From JAEUTH01 sp044230205 (GTDB taxonomy: Bacteria > Bacteroidota > Bacteroidia > AKYH767-A > OLB10): DNA of 64,000 nt. The number at the start of each line of letters is the position of its first letter. The stretch's first letter is position 1. Positions 1 to 10,212 of the stretch are shown piece after piece. The stretch is taken from NCBI GenBank assembly GCA_044230205.1, contig JBGARN010000004.1, positions 15,462-79,461 on the forward strand, in the 5' to 3' direction. Under the pieces are notes generated by a model. It saw only the letters and a list, made by a program, of their open reading frames with translations, was not told the DNA's origin and ran no database searches. The position numbers and the translations under genes are program-made.

Positions 1-591
1 ATGCGTACAAGACGATGCACACCATTTTCACTTTTCAAATAGCCATAAGCATAATCGCCTTCTATTTCGAGTGTAGCGGATTTTATGCCTGCACCATCGC
101 CCCACTGCTTATCAACCTCTGTTACTTTATAGCCATTTTGTTCACCCCAGCGCATGTACATTCGCATCAGCATTTCTGCCCAATCCTGCGACTCGGTTCC
201 ACCGGCACCTGAATTTATAGTTACTACAGCCCCCAGTATATCCTCTTCATTGCTGAGCATATTTTTAAACTCAAGCGCTTCAACAAGTTTTAAAGTTTGC
301 TGGTAATGCTGTTCCACTTCTTCTTCAGTTGCATCACCGGCATTAAAAAAATCATTGAGCACCACCAAATCGTCAATCGAATGCTCCAGCTGCTGAAAAG
401 CAGTGGTCCAGTCTTTCTTTTGTTTAATGCCTTTAAGAATTTTTTCAGCAGCTTTCGGATCGTCCCAAAAACCGGGGGCATGTGTCAGTTCTTCCTGTTC
501 TTTGATGAAAGCTAATTTCCCATCAACGTCAAAGATGCCTCCTCAGCGCTTCTTTGCGCTCCTGAACGTCTTTTAATTGTTCGTTATTCAT
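1..591 (-). CDS. prfB: Peptide chain release factor 2 (partial, cut by window start)
   Basis: RF2 recognises UGA and UAA stop codons and triggers hydrolysis of peptidyl-tRNA on the ribosome. About 196 N-terminal codons are visible; the usual length is near 365, so the rest, including any stop-codon-recognition and GGQ regions beyond the edge, lies outside. The conserved stretch SGAGGTESQDW and, further on, KQWGDGAGIKSATLEIEG identify the class I factor. The ATG at 591-589 opens a short frame that ends at an in-frame TGA after 20 codons (531-529); the remainder is in the +1 frame, starting GAC at 530-528. This is the classical autoregulatory frameshift of prfB, so the gene should not be called broken. 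A promoter-like box lies about 25 bases upstream. Confidence 0.95.
529..543 (-). promoter_or_regulatory. prfB programmed +1 ribosomal frameshift site
   Basis: Read on the minus strand the site is AGGAGG CAT CTT TGA C. A Shine-Dalgarno-like AGGAGG (543-538) sits three bases before the slippery CTT (534-532), followed by the in-frame TGA (531-529). This matches the spacing of the well-studied E. coli site (AGGGGG TAT CTT TGA C). When RF2 is scarce the ribosome pauses at UGA and slips +1, which restores RF2 synthesis. It is one of the few strong SD-like sequences in this SD-poor genome, and here it is used inside a gene. Confidence 0.93.
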
Positions 592-615
592 TGTTGTTTC
601 AAAAAATTAAGCGTG

Positions 616-623
616 CGAAAGTA
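616..623 (-). promoter_or_regulatory. Putative prfB promoter (-7 box)
   Basis: The minus strand reads TACTTTCG, a 5-of-6 fit to the fixed positions of the Bacteroidota -7 box TAnnTTTG. It is preceded by TTTT at about 19 bases, a weak -33 element. A start of transcription near 609 would give a leader of about 18 bases before the prfB ATG. The same octamer occurs upstream of the aspartate kinase gene. Confidence 0.4.
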
Positions 624-762
624 ATGCTAATGACTGAATTAGAAAATCCCGGTTGAAATTTGATATTAACCGGTAGCGTAACCCTTTGTGCAATAACAGG
701 TTTGAATCTTCACTTCATTAAAATTTATTTCATTTGTACCCGCTAACATTAAAATAAATTCC

Positions 763-2193
763 ATGAGCACAGCTATTCAACTGGTTACCAAGCATACACA
801 AACTGATCATATTGTTCTGTTTACCAGAGACAAAAGGAAATTAGATTTTGATTATTTTACTGATGCCGAACAGGAGTATATTAAAGCCGAGCTGGCAGCC
901 GACCGAAAGCTGGTTACTGTTAACCAGTATAACCGCAATGTGTTTGTTCAGTTTATTGATAAAAAAGATAAGGACTACCAGCAAAAGGAGAGCTTGAGGC
1001 GATCAGGAGATGCATTAGCAGGCATGCTGAATAAAATGAAACTGGAAAGCGTTGTGCTGGTGGATGAAAAAATGGGTAATGAACTTCTTGCATTTGCTGA
1101 GGGCATGGCCTTGGGTAATTACCAGTTTTTGAAATATAAAAACAATGCTGATAAAGAGCGGAATAAATTAAGCCTGATAAAAATTAAATGTGCAGCAATC
1201 AAACCCAAGCAACTTGAAAAACTGAATATTGTTATTGATGCTGTTTGTATTGCGCGTGATCTGGTAAATGAACCCAACAGTTATTTGACAGCTACTCAGC
1301 TAAGCGATGCATTTAAAGCGCTGGGCATTGATGCCGGCTTTAAAGTGGAGGTATTCAACAAGCAAAAAATTGAATCTCTTAAAATGGGAGGTCTTCTTGC
1401 AGTTAATCTCGGAAGTCCTGAACCTCCAACATTTACTGTGATGGAATACAAGCCCCGCAATGCTGAAAATAAAAAACCATACGTGTTAGTAGGCAAAGGA
1501 GTGGTTTATGACACAGGTGGATTGAGCTTAAAGCCAACACCTAACAGCATGGATTATATGAAATGCGATATGGCAGGAGGTGCTGTTGTTGGTGCAACAA
1601 TTTATGCATTAGCCAAAGCCAAGGTGCCGGTGCATGTAATAGGACTGGTGCCTGCTACTGACAATCGCCCGGGTGGTAATGCTTATACACCCGGAGATGT
1701 AATAACGATGATGAGCGGACTTACGGTGGAAGTATTAAATACAGATGCTGAAGGAAGAATGATATTAGCAGATGCGCTGCATTTTGCAAAACAATATGAA
1801 CCTAAATTAGTGTGTGAGTTTAGCACACTTACAGGTGCTGCTGCCGCAGCAATTGGTCATTATGGAATTGTTTGCATGGGCAATGCAGAAGACAGAATAA
1901 AAACAAGATTAAGAAACAGCGGTAATGAGGTTTATGAACGACTGGTTGAATTTCCGTTTTGGGAAGAATATGATGAACTTATCAAATCAGATATTGCTGA
2001 AATTAAAAATATTGGCGGGCCGAATGCCGGAGCAATTACTGCCGGGCGTTTTCTGAATAAATTTGTCAATTATCCATACATGCACTTTGATATTGCCGGT
2101 CCGGCTTTTTCAAAATCCAATGACAGTTATCGCGGTAAAAACGGAACAGGTATAGGGGTTAGGTTAATGTTTGATTTTTTTAATAATTTATAA
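763..2193 (+). CDS. pepA: Leucyl aminopeptidase, M17 family
   Basis: Cytosolic metallo-aminopeptidase that removes N-terminal residues from peptides. The C-terminal catalytic domain is clear: the metal-binding and catalytic lysine region VGKGVVYDTGG (about residues 243-253) and the family signature NTDAEGR at residues 326-332, whose Asp and Glu bind the two metal ions and whose Arg is catalytic. The 476-residue length is normal. There is no signal peptide. The gene stands alone on the plus strand, divergent from prfB, with about 170 bases between them. The family call is secure; the exact substrate preference cannot be read from sequence. Confidence 0.93.
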   Translation: MSTAIQLVTKHTQTDHIVLFTRDKRKLDFDYFTDAEQEYIKAELAADRKLVTVNQYNRNVFVQFIDKKDKDYQQKESLRRSGDALAGMLNKMKLESVVLVDEKMGNELLAFAEGMALGNYQFLKYKNNADKERNKLSLIKIKCAAIKPKQLEKLNIVIDAVCIARDLVNEPNSYLTATQLSDAFKALGIDAGFKVEVFNKQKIESLKMGGLLAVNLGSPEPPTFTVMEYKPRNAENKKPYVLVGKGVVYDTGGLSLKPTPNSMDYMKCDMAGGAVVGATIYALAKAKVPVHVIGLVPATDNRPGGNAYTPGDVITMMSGLTVEVLNTDAEGRMILADALHFAKQYEPKLVCEFSTLTGAAAAAIGHYGIVCMGNAEDRIKTRLRNSGNEVYERLVEFPFWEEYDELIKSDIAEIKNIGGPNAGAITAGRFLNKFVNYPYMHFDIAGPAFSKSNDSYRGKNGTGIGVRLMFDFFNNL

Positions 2194-2633
2194 ACTCAAA
2201 TTATTAACTCTCCTTATAAAAATTTTCTCAGTTAAATTCAAAGTTACTGAACCCGGCTTCTTATAAAGTTGTTGTGTACTTTTTCATAATTCGGATTTTA
2301 CAACCAATTTAAAGTAATCCGTTTTTCAATTTTAGTATTTAATAATTGGTGATGAAAAGTCCTGTCTCACACTTTTATTTTTCAACCTGTATTTATTCCT
2401 GTTCAGAATTAATTTATTCTTATTCAAATAAACATTAGCGCGGAAAACTGATATATATCAGTGTTTATAGCCTTTTAGCCATAAGCGTTTACAGAATTTG
2501 CCCTTGTTCTGTTCAGACAAAATTACGCTTGTTTTAAATTCAATTTTTCCTCAGTCAGCAATATTCAATTTATTATTCTAAAGGTAACGATCACCTTTGG
2601 TATACTTTATTACTATTCCTAATTAAGATTTGT
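2194..2633. other. 440-base gap between pepA and the T9SS propeller operon
   Basis: AT-rich non-coding stretch. I see no RNA gene and no clear terminator after pepA. Near its right end is a small dyad, AAAGGT (2580-2585) and ACCTTT (2593-2598) with a 7-base loop, about 35 bases before the next start codon. No convincing -33/-7 promoter pair was found, although the operon starting at 2634 presumably needs one here. Confidence 0.4.
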
Positions 2634-5600
2634 ATGAAAATCAAACTACATATTCCCTTCTTTTTAATACTGCTGAGTGTTTTTCAATCATATGCACAGC
2701 CCTTACCTGTTTTCAATAAAACAGTTTCGGGCACTGGCGATAACTCAGATTGGTTTAATGCTATCACCACCGATAATGCCGGAGTAATTTATGCAGCAGG
2801 TTATACTTTTAATCAAGGAAAGGATAAAGATTTTTTACTGGTTAAAATGAATACTGCCGGTTCAGTTTTATGGAGCCGCCAAATTAACGGAGCCGGAAAC
2901 GGTTTTGATAAAGCTCAATTTGTTGCGCTTGATGGCACAGGCAATATATATGTATGCGGAGAAAGTGATGGTGGAAGTATCAATCATACCGATATTTTAA
3001 CAGCAAAGTATGATGCTGCCGGAAATTTGATTTGGTCAGTAAGTTATAATGCTTCTCTATATAATCAGAATGATGTTCCGTTAGGGATGGTGGTTGATCA
3101 GAACGGCAATGTTTTTATAACAGGAAATTCCGACAGGGATTCTTCTATTGCCGGTTTAAATGATGATATCATAACGCTTAAATACAATACTTCCGGTGTT
3201 CAGCAATGGGCACGGATTTATAATGGTTCAGGCAATGGCACAGACAGGGGAACAGCTATTGCTACAGATAATAGCGGGGGATGCGTTATTACCGGAAGAA
3301 CATTTAACGGAAACAATGATGATGCGATTACTATTAAGTACAATGCAGCAGGAGCTGAAGTTTTTAATACACAGTTTGATCGCGGTCTTACCGGAAATGA
3401 CAGGGGCGAGGCAATTACCATTGACCTGATAGGTAACATTTATGTTGCAGGACGTTCGTCCAATAATAACGATGATGACTTTCTTACTATAAAATATGAT
3501 GCTATTGGCAATGTGCTTTTTGCAGTTTATTACAATAATGTTGATAACGACCGTGCTTCACTAATTGCTCTTGATGCTTTCGGAAATATTATTGTTGCCG
3601 GGCAAAGTGACAGGATTGGAGGCGGCAATATTAATTATGATTATTGTACAGTAAAATATACTTCCACCGGTGTATTTCGCTGGGTAAGGTTTTTAGGTAA
3701 CGCTGTAAATAATGATGAAGATCCGCATGCACTGGACACGGATGCTGCAGGTTCAATTTTTGTTACAGGCAAAAGCGATCAGAATGCATTAGCTGCGGCA
3801 ACATATAATGATTTTTTAACCGCAAAATATGACTCTGCCGGCACCCTTACCTGGTCGGTAACAGCAGCCGGTTCTGCAACCAACAGTGATGATATAGCAG
3901 AAGGAATGAGTTTTATCGGCACTGACTTATATGTGTGCGGAAGTAAGCAGAATGCCGGCACACAAAAAGATGCAACCTTAATCAAATATGCCTCCAATGG
4001 CAATGTAACATGGGATTATAATTATAATGGTATTGGTGATTTCACGGATAAAATTCAGGCAATGGTTACCGATACACTTAACAACGTATATATAACAGGG
4101 TATGTTTATATGCCGGAACACAGACGCGATGTTTTTACTGCAAAAATTGATGCAAACGGCAATCAGGTTTGGATAAAGTATTATGACTTTTCACAGAGTG
4201 ATGACGAAGGAAAAGGTATTGCACTGGATACAGCAGGAAATGTATATGTATGCGGCAATAGTATCGGAAACGGAACAAGTGATGATTATGTGCTGATAAA
4301 ATATAATAATGCCGGTGACTCCATATGGAGTGTACGGTATGATTTTAATTCAGAAGCTGATGTGGCTGTATCTCTCTGCATAAGCAATAACGGAAGCATT
4401 TATGTTACAGGTTACAGTGATGCCAACCAATCTTCATTTATAACTGATTACGATATTGCTACGTTCAAGGTTAATCCATTGGGCAATATTGTTGATGTTG
4501 TTCGCTACGGAAATCCAAATGTTGCCGATCGCGGAGTAAAGATTGTTACAAATGGCACCATTCTGTTTGTTACAGGACGTGTTACTAATGGAACAAATGA
4601 AGATATTGTAACACTAAAATATACCGGGGCACTTAATCAGAGCTGGAGTGCTGTTTATGCCGGAGCCGCTAACGGTGACGACCAGCCAAGAGATATTACC
4701 ATTGATGGCACCTCAGTTTATGTAACAGGGCAAACTGCTAATGCTTCCGGCAATGATGATTACATAACTTTAAAATACAATTCAACCGGGATTCAACAGT
4801 GGGTTTCTACTTACAATGGAACCGGAAATTATACTGACCGTGCCTATGGCATTGCTGCTAATGCCAATGGGATATATGTTACCGGGAGGAGTGCTCCCGG
4901 CACCGGTATTGATAGTGCAGATTTTGTTACCCTTTGTTTAAACAAGACAACAGGTGTAATATCTTGGAGCGATCGTTATAATTATGGATTGCCTGACCGT
5001 GCAAATTCAATTGCAATAGCACCTGATGGCAGCATCTTTGTTACCGGAGAAAGTGTTAGTGCAATTACGGGTAGTGATTTTGCCACTGTTATGTATAACC
5101 AAAACGGTAACAGGATTTGGGTTGCCAGGTATGATGGCGGAATTAACGGAGAGGATGTATCACGCCTGGTAAATGTCAGCAGTACAGGATACTTATATGT
5201 TGCAGGTTATGCATCATACAATTCTGCCAATCAGTTTGACGGCTCGCTTTTAAAATATTGCCCCACCCCTGCAGCTTCAGCAGGTGCAGATAAATCAATT
5301 TGCAAGGGATTATCAACAACATTAAACGGAAGCGGAACCAGAACTTTTCTGTGGACACCATCAACAGGCTTAAGCAGCAGCACAATTGCAGCCCCAACAG
5401 CAAATCCTGCCATTACTACAACCTATATTCTTACAGTTACCAATGCAGCAGGATGTACAGCAACAGATACAGTAACAGTAGTGGTAAACAATTTGCCCAC
5501 AGCAACGATTACCCCGGCAGGAACACAAACGATATGTAACGGAGACAGTTTATTGCTTTCAGCAAATACGGGAACTGGATTAGCATATCAATGGAAAAAA

Positions 5601-6233
5601 GGTACAGCATCAATTGCCGGAGCAACTTTGCCGACTTACAGCGCCAAAGCAGCTGCAACCTATAAAGTATTAGTTACTAATTCATCAGGCTGCACCAAAC
5701 TATCAGCCGGTACTAAACTCCAGTTTTCACCCGTTGCCAAAATTACAGCAGGCGGCCCAACAACTTTTTGCAATGGTGACAGTGTAGTTCTATCTGCGCA
5801 AGTTGCTGCAGGCTATACCTATCAATGGAAGAAGGGTACAGCAAATATTGCAGGAGCCACAGGAGCAACCTATTCGGCAAAAGCTTCAGGAACTTACAAG
5901 TGTTTGTTTACAGATAGTAATGGCTGCACAGCTCTGAGCAGTGGTATTGTGGTGACGGTAAATTGCAGGACAGCTGCAGTTTCAAATTCTGTTTTCAATG
6001 TGAATGTAACACCCAATCCATTTAAAGACATTATGCAGGTGTCGCTGGAGTCAACTTCAACTGATCTCTTTACAATAGAAATATATGATGCAGTGGGCAA
6101 AATGATGCTTAATGAAAAATACCTGTCACCTGAAATTGAATACGAAACAGGAAGTGATTTACAACCCGGACTTTATTTTATTAGAATTATTCAGGGTGAA
6201 ATGATTAAGACATTAAAAGTTGTTAAAAATTAA
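2634..6233 (+). CDS. Giant secreted beta-propeller (SBBP-repeat) protein with T9SS sorting domain
   Basis: A 1199-residue secreted protein. A signal peptide covers about residues 1-21 (cut after SYA). Residues 25-870 hold many SBBP-type repeats of the form GNIYVAG/TG...D..T.KY...G..W, each a propeller blade. Then come one PKD/Ig-like segment (about 875-945) and two near-identical Ig-like repeats (about 955-1110) with paired cysteines and the shared phrase YQWKKGTA. The last 80 residues are a T9SS type A sorting domain (VTPNPF...GLYFIRI...K.VK). Export is thus through Sec and then T9SS to the cell surface or medium. It heads a same-strand run and is 20 bases from a paralogue. Ligand and function are unknown; adhesion or glycan binding is only a guess. 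Confidence 0.88.
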   Translation: MKIKLHIPFFLILLSVFQSYAQPLPVFNKTVSGTGDNSDWFNAITTDNAGVIYAAGYTFNQGKDKDFLLVKMNTAGSVLWSRQINGAGNGFDKAQFVALDGTGNIYVCGESDGGSINHTDILTAKYDAAGNLIWSVSYNASLYNQNDVPLGMVVDQNGNVFITGNSDRDSSIAGLNDDIITLKYNTSGVQQWARIYNGSGNGTDRGTAIATDNSGGCVITGRTFNGNNDDAITIKYNAAGAEVFNTQFDRGLTGNDRGEAITIDLIGNIYVAGRSSNNNDDDFLTIKYDAIGNVLFAVYYNNVDNDRASLIALDAFGNIIVAGQSDRIGGGNINYDYCTVKYTSTGVFRWVRFLGNAVNNDEDPHALDTDAAGSIFVTGKSDQNALAAATYNDFLTAKYDSAGTLTWSVTAAGSATNSDDIAEGMSFIGTDLYVCGSKQNAGTQKDATLIKYASNGNVTWDYNYNGIGDFTDKIQAMVTDTLNNVYITGYVYMPEHRRDVFTAKIDANGNQVWIKYYDFSQSDDEGKGIALDTAGNVYVCGNSIGNGTSDDYVLIKYNNAGDSIWSVRYDFNSEADVAVSLCISNNGSIYVTGYSDANQSSFITDYDIATFKVNPLGNIVDVVRYGNPNVADRGVKIVTNGTILFVTGRVTNGTNEDIVTLKYTGALNQSWSAVYAGAANGDDQPRDITIDGTSVYVTGQTANASGNDDYITLKYNSTGIQQWVSTYNGTGNYTDRAYGIAANANGIYVTGRSAPGTGIDSADFVTLCLNKTTGVISWSDRYNYGLPDRANSIAIAPDGSIFVTGESVSAITGSDFATVMYNQNGNRIWVARYDGGINGEDVSRLVNVSSTGYLYVAGYASYNSANQFDGSLLKYCPTPAASAGADKSICKGLSTTLNGSGTRTFLWTPSTGLSSSTIAAPTANPAITTTYILTVTNAAGCTATDTVTVVVNNLPTATITPAGTQTICNGDSLLLSANTGTGLAYQWKKGTASIAGATLPTYSAKAAATYKVLVTNSSGCTKLSAGTKLQFSPVAKITAGGPTTFCNGDSVVLSAQVAAGYTYQWKKGTANIAGATGATYSAKASGTYKCLFTDSNGCTALSSGIVVTVNCRTAAVSNSVFNVNVTPNPFKDIMQVSLESTSTDLFTIEIYDAVGKMMLNEKYLSPEIEYETGSDLQPGLYFIRIIQGEMIKTLKVVKN

Positions 6234-6253
6234 AACCGGGTTATCCTATCAAA

Positions 6254-9151
6254 ATGAAAAAAATTATCATCATAATAATTGTGCTTATAACATTCAGTAA
6301 TCTGCAAGCCCAGATCGCTCAGCAATGGATTTCAACATTTAATGGATCTGGTGATTATACGGACCGTTTCACTTGTATTGCTGCTGATAATTTAGGAAAT
6401 ATTGTAGCAGGAGGATCAACAGTTAACATTAACCAAAACCGCGACTATTTAATTTTAAAAATGGATGCATCAGGAGTAGTGTTATGGAGAACTGAATTTA
6501 ATGCTCCCGGAAACGGACCTGATGAAATTACTGCAATAGAAATTGATCCCAACGGATTTATATACGTTACCGGATTCGGAAAAAGTAATGATGCAGGAAA
6601 TGATTTTCTCACACTTAAACTCGATTTATCCGGTAATATCATCTGGCAAAACATGTATGATTCACCTTTTCATCAGTACGACCAGGCTAATTCAATAGCG
6701 CTCGACAATGCGGGGAATGTTTACGTTACCGGGCAAGGGGACAGAGACTCAACCACTGTAACTAATGATGATTATATTACTATTAAATATAACAACAGCG
6801 GGGCTCAGCAATGGGTGCAGCAATTCAATGGACTGGGAAATGCAACAGACAGGGCAGTAAAAGTGGTAACCGATAATTCAGGTAATTGTTATGTAACAGG
6901 GCGAAGCAATAATGGAAACAATGATGACTTTGTAACAATTAAGTATGACGCCAATGGAGTTCAGCAATTTTTAAAGTATGGCGACCGAAATAATAACGAC
7001 CGGGCAACCTCTATGGCAACAGATCATTCTTCTTTTATTGTAGTTACCGGCAGAAGCGGTAACGCTAATGATGATGATTATTACACCATTAAGTATGATC
7101 TTACCGGAAGTCAGATTTGGGCAAAAGCTTTTGATTTTGTTGATGATGACAGAAGTACGGCTGTTGCAATCGATCCATCAGGTAATGTATATGTAACTGG
7201 TCAAAGTGATCAGGATGCAACTCCATTCCGTAACTGGAATTACAGAACAATTAAATATAACAGTGTTGGAAATATTGTGTGGAACCAGACCTATGACGGA
7301 GCCGCGGCTAATGATGATATTCCTACTTCAATTTTTGTTAACTCAAATGGCGCAGTCTATGTAACCGGGCAGAGCGATAGCGATCCAACCCCGCTTACCT
7401 CCAACGACATTGTTACCTTAAAATACTCTACTGCCGGTGTTCAAACCTGGGTTGATACCTATGCAGGTGCAGCCGGCAAGGAGGATGTTGGAAATGCAGT
7501 AACCGAAAACTCAGGTGGAAATTGTTTTATAACAGGATTTACAGAGGATGCCAGTGAGCAAAGCAATGGTCTTATTGTTAAATACAGTAATACCGGCTCA
7601 TCACTTTTTAATTACACGTTTAATGGTATTGGTGATAACTCTGATAACATCAGGAGCATAGCAGTTGACCAGGCAGGAAACGTATACGAAGCGGGTTATT
7701 CTGTGTCAAAACTTGCAGACAGGAATTACACTGTATTAAAAATTAATTCGGTTGGTGATACCGTATGGACCAGGCAGGTGGATGGCACATCACCCGGAAG
7801 TGATGACGAAGCATATGCTATTGCAATTGATAACGGTGGTAATATTATTACCGGTGGTTTTGTAAAGAACAGTGGCACCAGCAGCGATTACCAGGTTATT
7901 AAGTTTAATACAAATGGTGATACCCTATGGACCTATTTGTATGATTCACCTGTTCATGAAACTGACAGGGGTTATGCTATGCAACTGGATGCATCAGGCA
8001 ACATTTATATTACCGGACGCTCAGATGCTGATCCATCAATTCTGTCAAATGATAATTGCGTTACCATAAAATTAAATAACAACGGCCTACAGCAATGGGT
8101 ATCTGCTTATGCATCGCCAGGCAACTTTAATGAAAGAGGAACTATTATTCAGGTTTCGCCTTCAGGCAATGTTTATGTAGCAGGACGAACCTTTAATGGA
8201 ACCAACGATGATATTTTGGTTTTGAAATATGACAATAACGGTGCACAGCAGTGGGTTCAAACATACAATGGTGGTAACGGTGACGATGTGCCCAGAGATA
8301 TGTTGATAGATGCCAATGAAAATATTTATATAACAGGTGAAAGTGCAGGCACTATTGATACTGTTTTTGATTATGTAACATTAAAGTATAACTCAGCAGG
8401 TTCACAGCAATGGGCCAACCGTTATGACGGAGCCGGTCAGAATGATTTTGCAGAAGGCATTGCATCAGATAATGCTGGAAATATAATTGTAACTGGATAT
8501 AGTGATATTGATGCCGGTACTGACACAAGTTATAATGTAGTAACCATAAAATATGATGGATCTGGAAATGTAGTTTGGACTCAGCCTTATGATTTCGGTT
8601 TGAATTTAAACGACATTTCCGATGCCATCGCCACAGATGCTTTTGGAAATATTTATGTGGCTGCTCATACCAATAAAGGTTCAGCTGCAGATCCTGATTA
8701 CGATATGTTGCTGCTGAGGTACAACACCAATGGTGTATTATCATGGAATGCATTAGCCCAGGGAACTGCAGACAGTATTGATGTGCCTAATATTGTTAGT
8801 GTAATTGGTAATGATATTTACATGGCAGGAAGTTTTACCAACACCAATCAGCAGCGTGATATGGCTTTAATTAAATATAACGGATTCCTGTCTGTTGAAG
8901 AAAATGCAAATTCAGCGGATGACGCTACTGTATTCCCTAACCCATTTAAAGATGAAATACAATTTAACCTGAATAATACCAATACAGTTTATCAATTAGA
9001 AGTTCGTGATGCCGTTGGAAGAATTATTGTTCAGCAAAGCATTACAGCCAGTACCCATGTTGATTTCTCATCTTATGAAAGTGGTTTTTATACCTATACT
9101 ATTTCAGATAGAAATCAAATTATCAAAACAGGAAAATTAATTCACCAGTAA
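6254..9151 (+). CDS. Secreted SBBP-repeat beta-propeller protein with T9SS sorting domain (paralogue)
   Basis: A 965-residue relative of the preceding protein, probably from tandem duplication. A signal peptide covers residues 1-19 (cut after LQA). The SBBP-type blades run to about residue 880 with the same ITGRS/VTGQSD and TIKYN..G.QQWV phrases. The Ig-like modules of its neighbour are absent. The C-terminal T9SS domain begins at VFPNPF (about residue 893) and ends in a short K-rich strand. It lies 20 bases after the upstream gene and 26 before the P-loop NTPase gene, so co-transcription is likely. The repeats are rich in Asp and Asn, which would suit calcium binding, but this is inference. 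Confidence 0.88.
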   Translation: MKKIIIIIIVLITFSNLQAQIAQQWISTFNGSGDYTDRFTCIAADNLGNIVAGGSTVNINQNRDYLILKMDASGVVLWRTEFNAPGNGPDEITAIEIDPNGFIYVTGFGKSNDAGNDFLTLKLDLSGNIIWQNMYDSPFHQYDQANSIALDNAGNVYVTGQGDRDSTTVTNDDYITIKYNNSGAQQWVQQFNGLGNATDRAVKVVTDNSGNCYVTGRSNNGNNDDFVTIKYDANGVQQFLKYGDRNNNDRATSMATDHSSFIVVTGRSGNANDDDYYTIKYDLTGSQIWAKAFDFVDDDRSTAVAIDPSGNVYVTGQSDQDATPFRNWNYRTIKYNSVGNIVWNQTYDGAAANDDIPTSIFVNSNGAVYVTGQSDSDPTPLTSNDIVTLKYSTAGVQTWVDTYAGAAGKEDVGNAVTENSGGNCFITGFTEDASEQSNGLIVKYSNTGSSLFNYTFNGIGDNSDNIRSIAVDQAGNVYEAGYSVSKLADRNYTVLKINSVGDTVWTRQVDGTSPGSDDEAYAIAIDNGGNIITGGFVKNSGTSSDYQVIKFNTNGDTLWTYLYDSPVHETDRGYAMQLDASGNIYITGRSDADPSILSNDNCVTIKLNNNGLQQWVSAYASPGNFNERGTIIQVSPSGNVYVAGRTFNGTNDDILVLKYDNNGAQQWVQTYNGGNGDDVPRDMLIDANENIYITGESAGTIDTVFDYVTLKYNSAGSQQWANRYDGAGQNDFAEGIASDNAGNIIVTGYSDIDAGTDTSYNVVTIKYDGSGNVVWTQPYDFGLNLNDISDAIATDAFGNIYVAAHTNKGSAADPDYDMLLLRYNTNGVLSWNALAQGTADSIDVPNIVSVIGNDIYMAGSFTNTNQQRDMALIKYNGFLSVEENANSADDATVFPNPFKDEIQFNLNNTNTVYQLEVRDAVGRIIVQQSITASTHVDFSSYESGFYTYTISDRNQIIKTGKLIHQ

Positions 9152-9177
9152 ATTCAAATCAAGAAAATCATAGAGCT

Positions 9178-10212
9178 ATGAAAATCAAAAAATCAATTGC
9201 CGCAAAAGATATTCAGAACTATACACTGAATTCATCCATCAATAATACATATACACCATTAGCGGGTGATGTTGCTGTTTTTGAAATAATTGAAACAGGT
9301 AAACACGAAAGTATTCAGTCAGACAGTAAACGTAATGTGGGAATATTTCCGGGCGATTTAATTATGGCATGTTTTGCTGATCGTTATGCCACATCGCAGT
9401 TCGAAGGCTATGTTCCTAATCAGCCAACTGAAATGTTGCATATACTTGGTGCCGGTGGTGCTATAGGAATTGTAAAATCCAAAAACTGGTCATTGAAAGA
9501 TATTGAACCAACATCTGTAAAACTGGTTGGTTATTGTTGTGATGAAAACAGCAAAGTGATCAATTCTAAATTTTATAATAAAAGAAGAATTAAGTTTAAC
9601 GGGAGAGTTCCGAATGATGCCAAAATAATTTTATCAATAGGCTCCACCATGGATAGTGGGAAAACTACCACAGCAGCATTCCTGGCAAGGGGGTTAAAAA
9701 AAGGCGATAAAAAAGTGGCCTTTATTAAATTCACGGGTACTTCTTATACAAAGGATAAAGACTTTGTATATGATTGCGGAGCTGATGTAGCAATTGATTT
9801 TTCTGATATGGGATTTCCTTCCACTTACATGTGCAATAAAGAAGAATTACTCGATCTGTACCAGTCATTGCTAACCTTGCTTGAGCCTGAAAAGCCTGAT
9901 TTTATTGTTATGGAAATAGCTGATGGTTTAATGCAGCGTGAAACAAACTTTCTTTTAAAAGATCGTGAGTTTTTAAACACTATTCACTCTGTGATATTTT
10001 CATGTGGCGACAGCCTGGGTGCTTTCTATGGTATTCAATATTTAAATGATCTTGGCATTGTGCCTGCAGCCATAAGCGGTTGTTTTACAATGAGCCCGCT
10101 GCTTATTGAGGAAGTAATTGAACACAGCGCTATGCATGTTCTAAATATCGATCAGTTAATGACCGGAGATTATAATGATCTGTTCATTCGAAATGCACTT
10201 AAAGTAGCTTAA
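9178..10212 (+). CDS. P-loop NTPase of DUF1611/MobB-like type, coupled to an ABC exporter
   Basis: A 344-residue cytosolic protein with no signal peptide or membrane segment. Residues 1-140 form an unassigned N-terminal domain. Residues 155-163 carry a Walker A motif, GSTMDSGKT, followed by TTAAFLARGL; a Walker B-like strand VMEIADG lies near residue 245, and IFSCGDSLGAFYG follows. This layout recalls DUF1611 and MobB/CobQ-type NTPases rather than transporter ATPases. The stop codon overlaps the start of the ABC transporter gene (TAATG), so the two are translationally coupled and probably work together. I know of no defined function; a ligase, kinase or chaperone role for the exported substrate are all possible. 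Confidence 0.65.
   Translation: MKIKKSIAAKDIQNYTLNSSINNTYTPLAGDVAVFEIIETGKHESIQSDSKRNVGIFPGDLIMACFADRYATSQFEGYVPNQPTEMLHILGAGGAIGIVKSKNWSLKDIEPTSVKLVGYCCDENSKVINSKFYNKRRIKFNGRVPNDAKIILSIGSTMDSGKTTTAAFLARGLKKGDKKVAFIKFTGTSYTKDKDFVYDCGADVAIDFSDMGFPSTYMCNKEELLDLYQSLLTLLEPEKPDFIVMEIADGLMQRETNFLLKDREFLNTIHSVIFSCGDSLGAFYGIQYLNDLGIVPAAISGCFTMSPLLIEEVIEHSAMHVLNIDQLMTGDYNDLFIRNALKVA

Noticed and set aside
8352..8753. 133-codon open frame opposite the propeller gene
   Set aside because: Its His/Tyr/Gln-rich sequence comes from reading the repetitive propeller gene in antisense.
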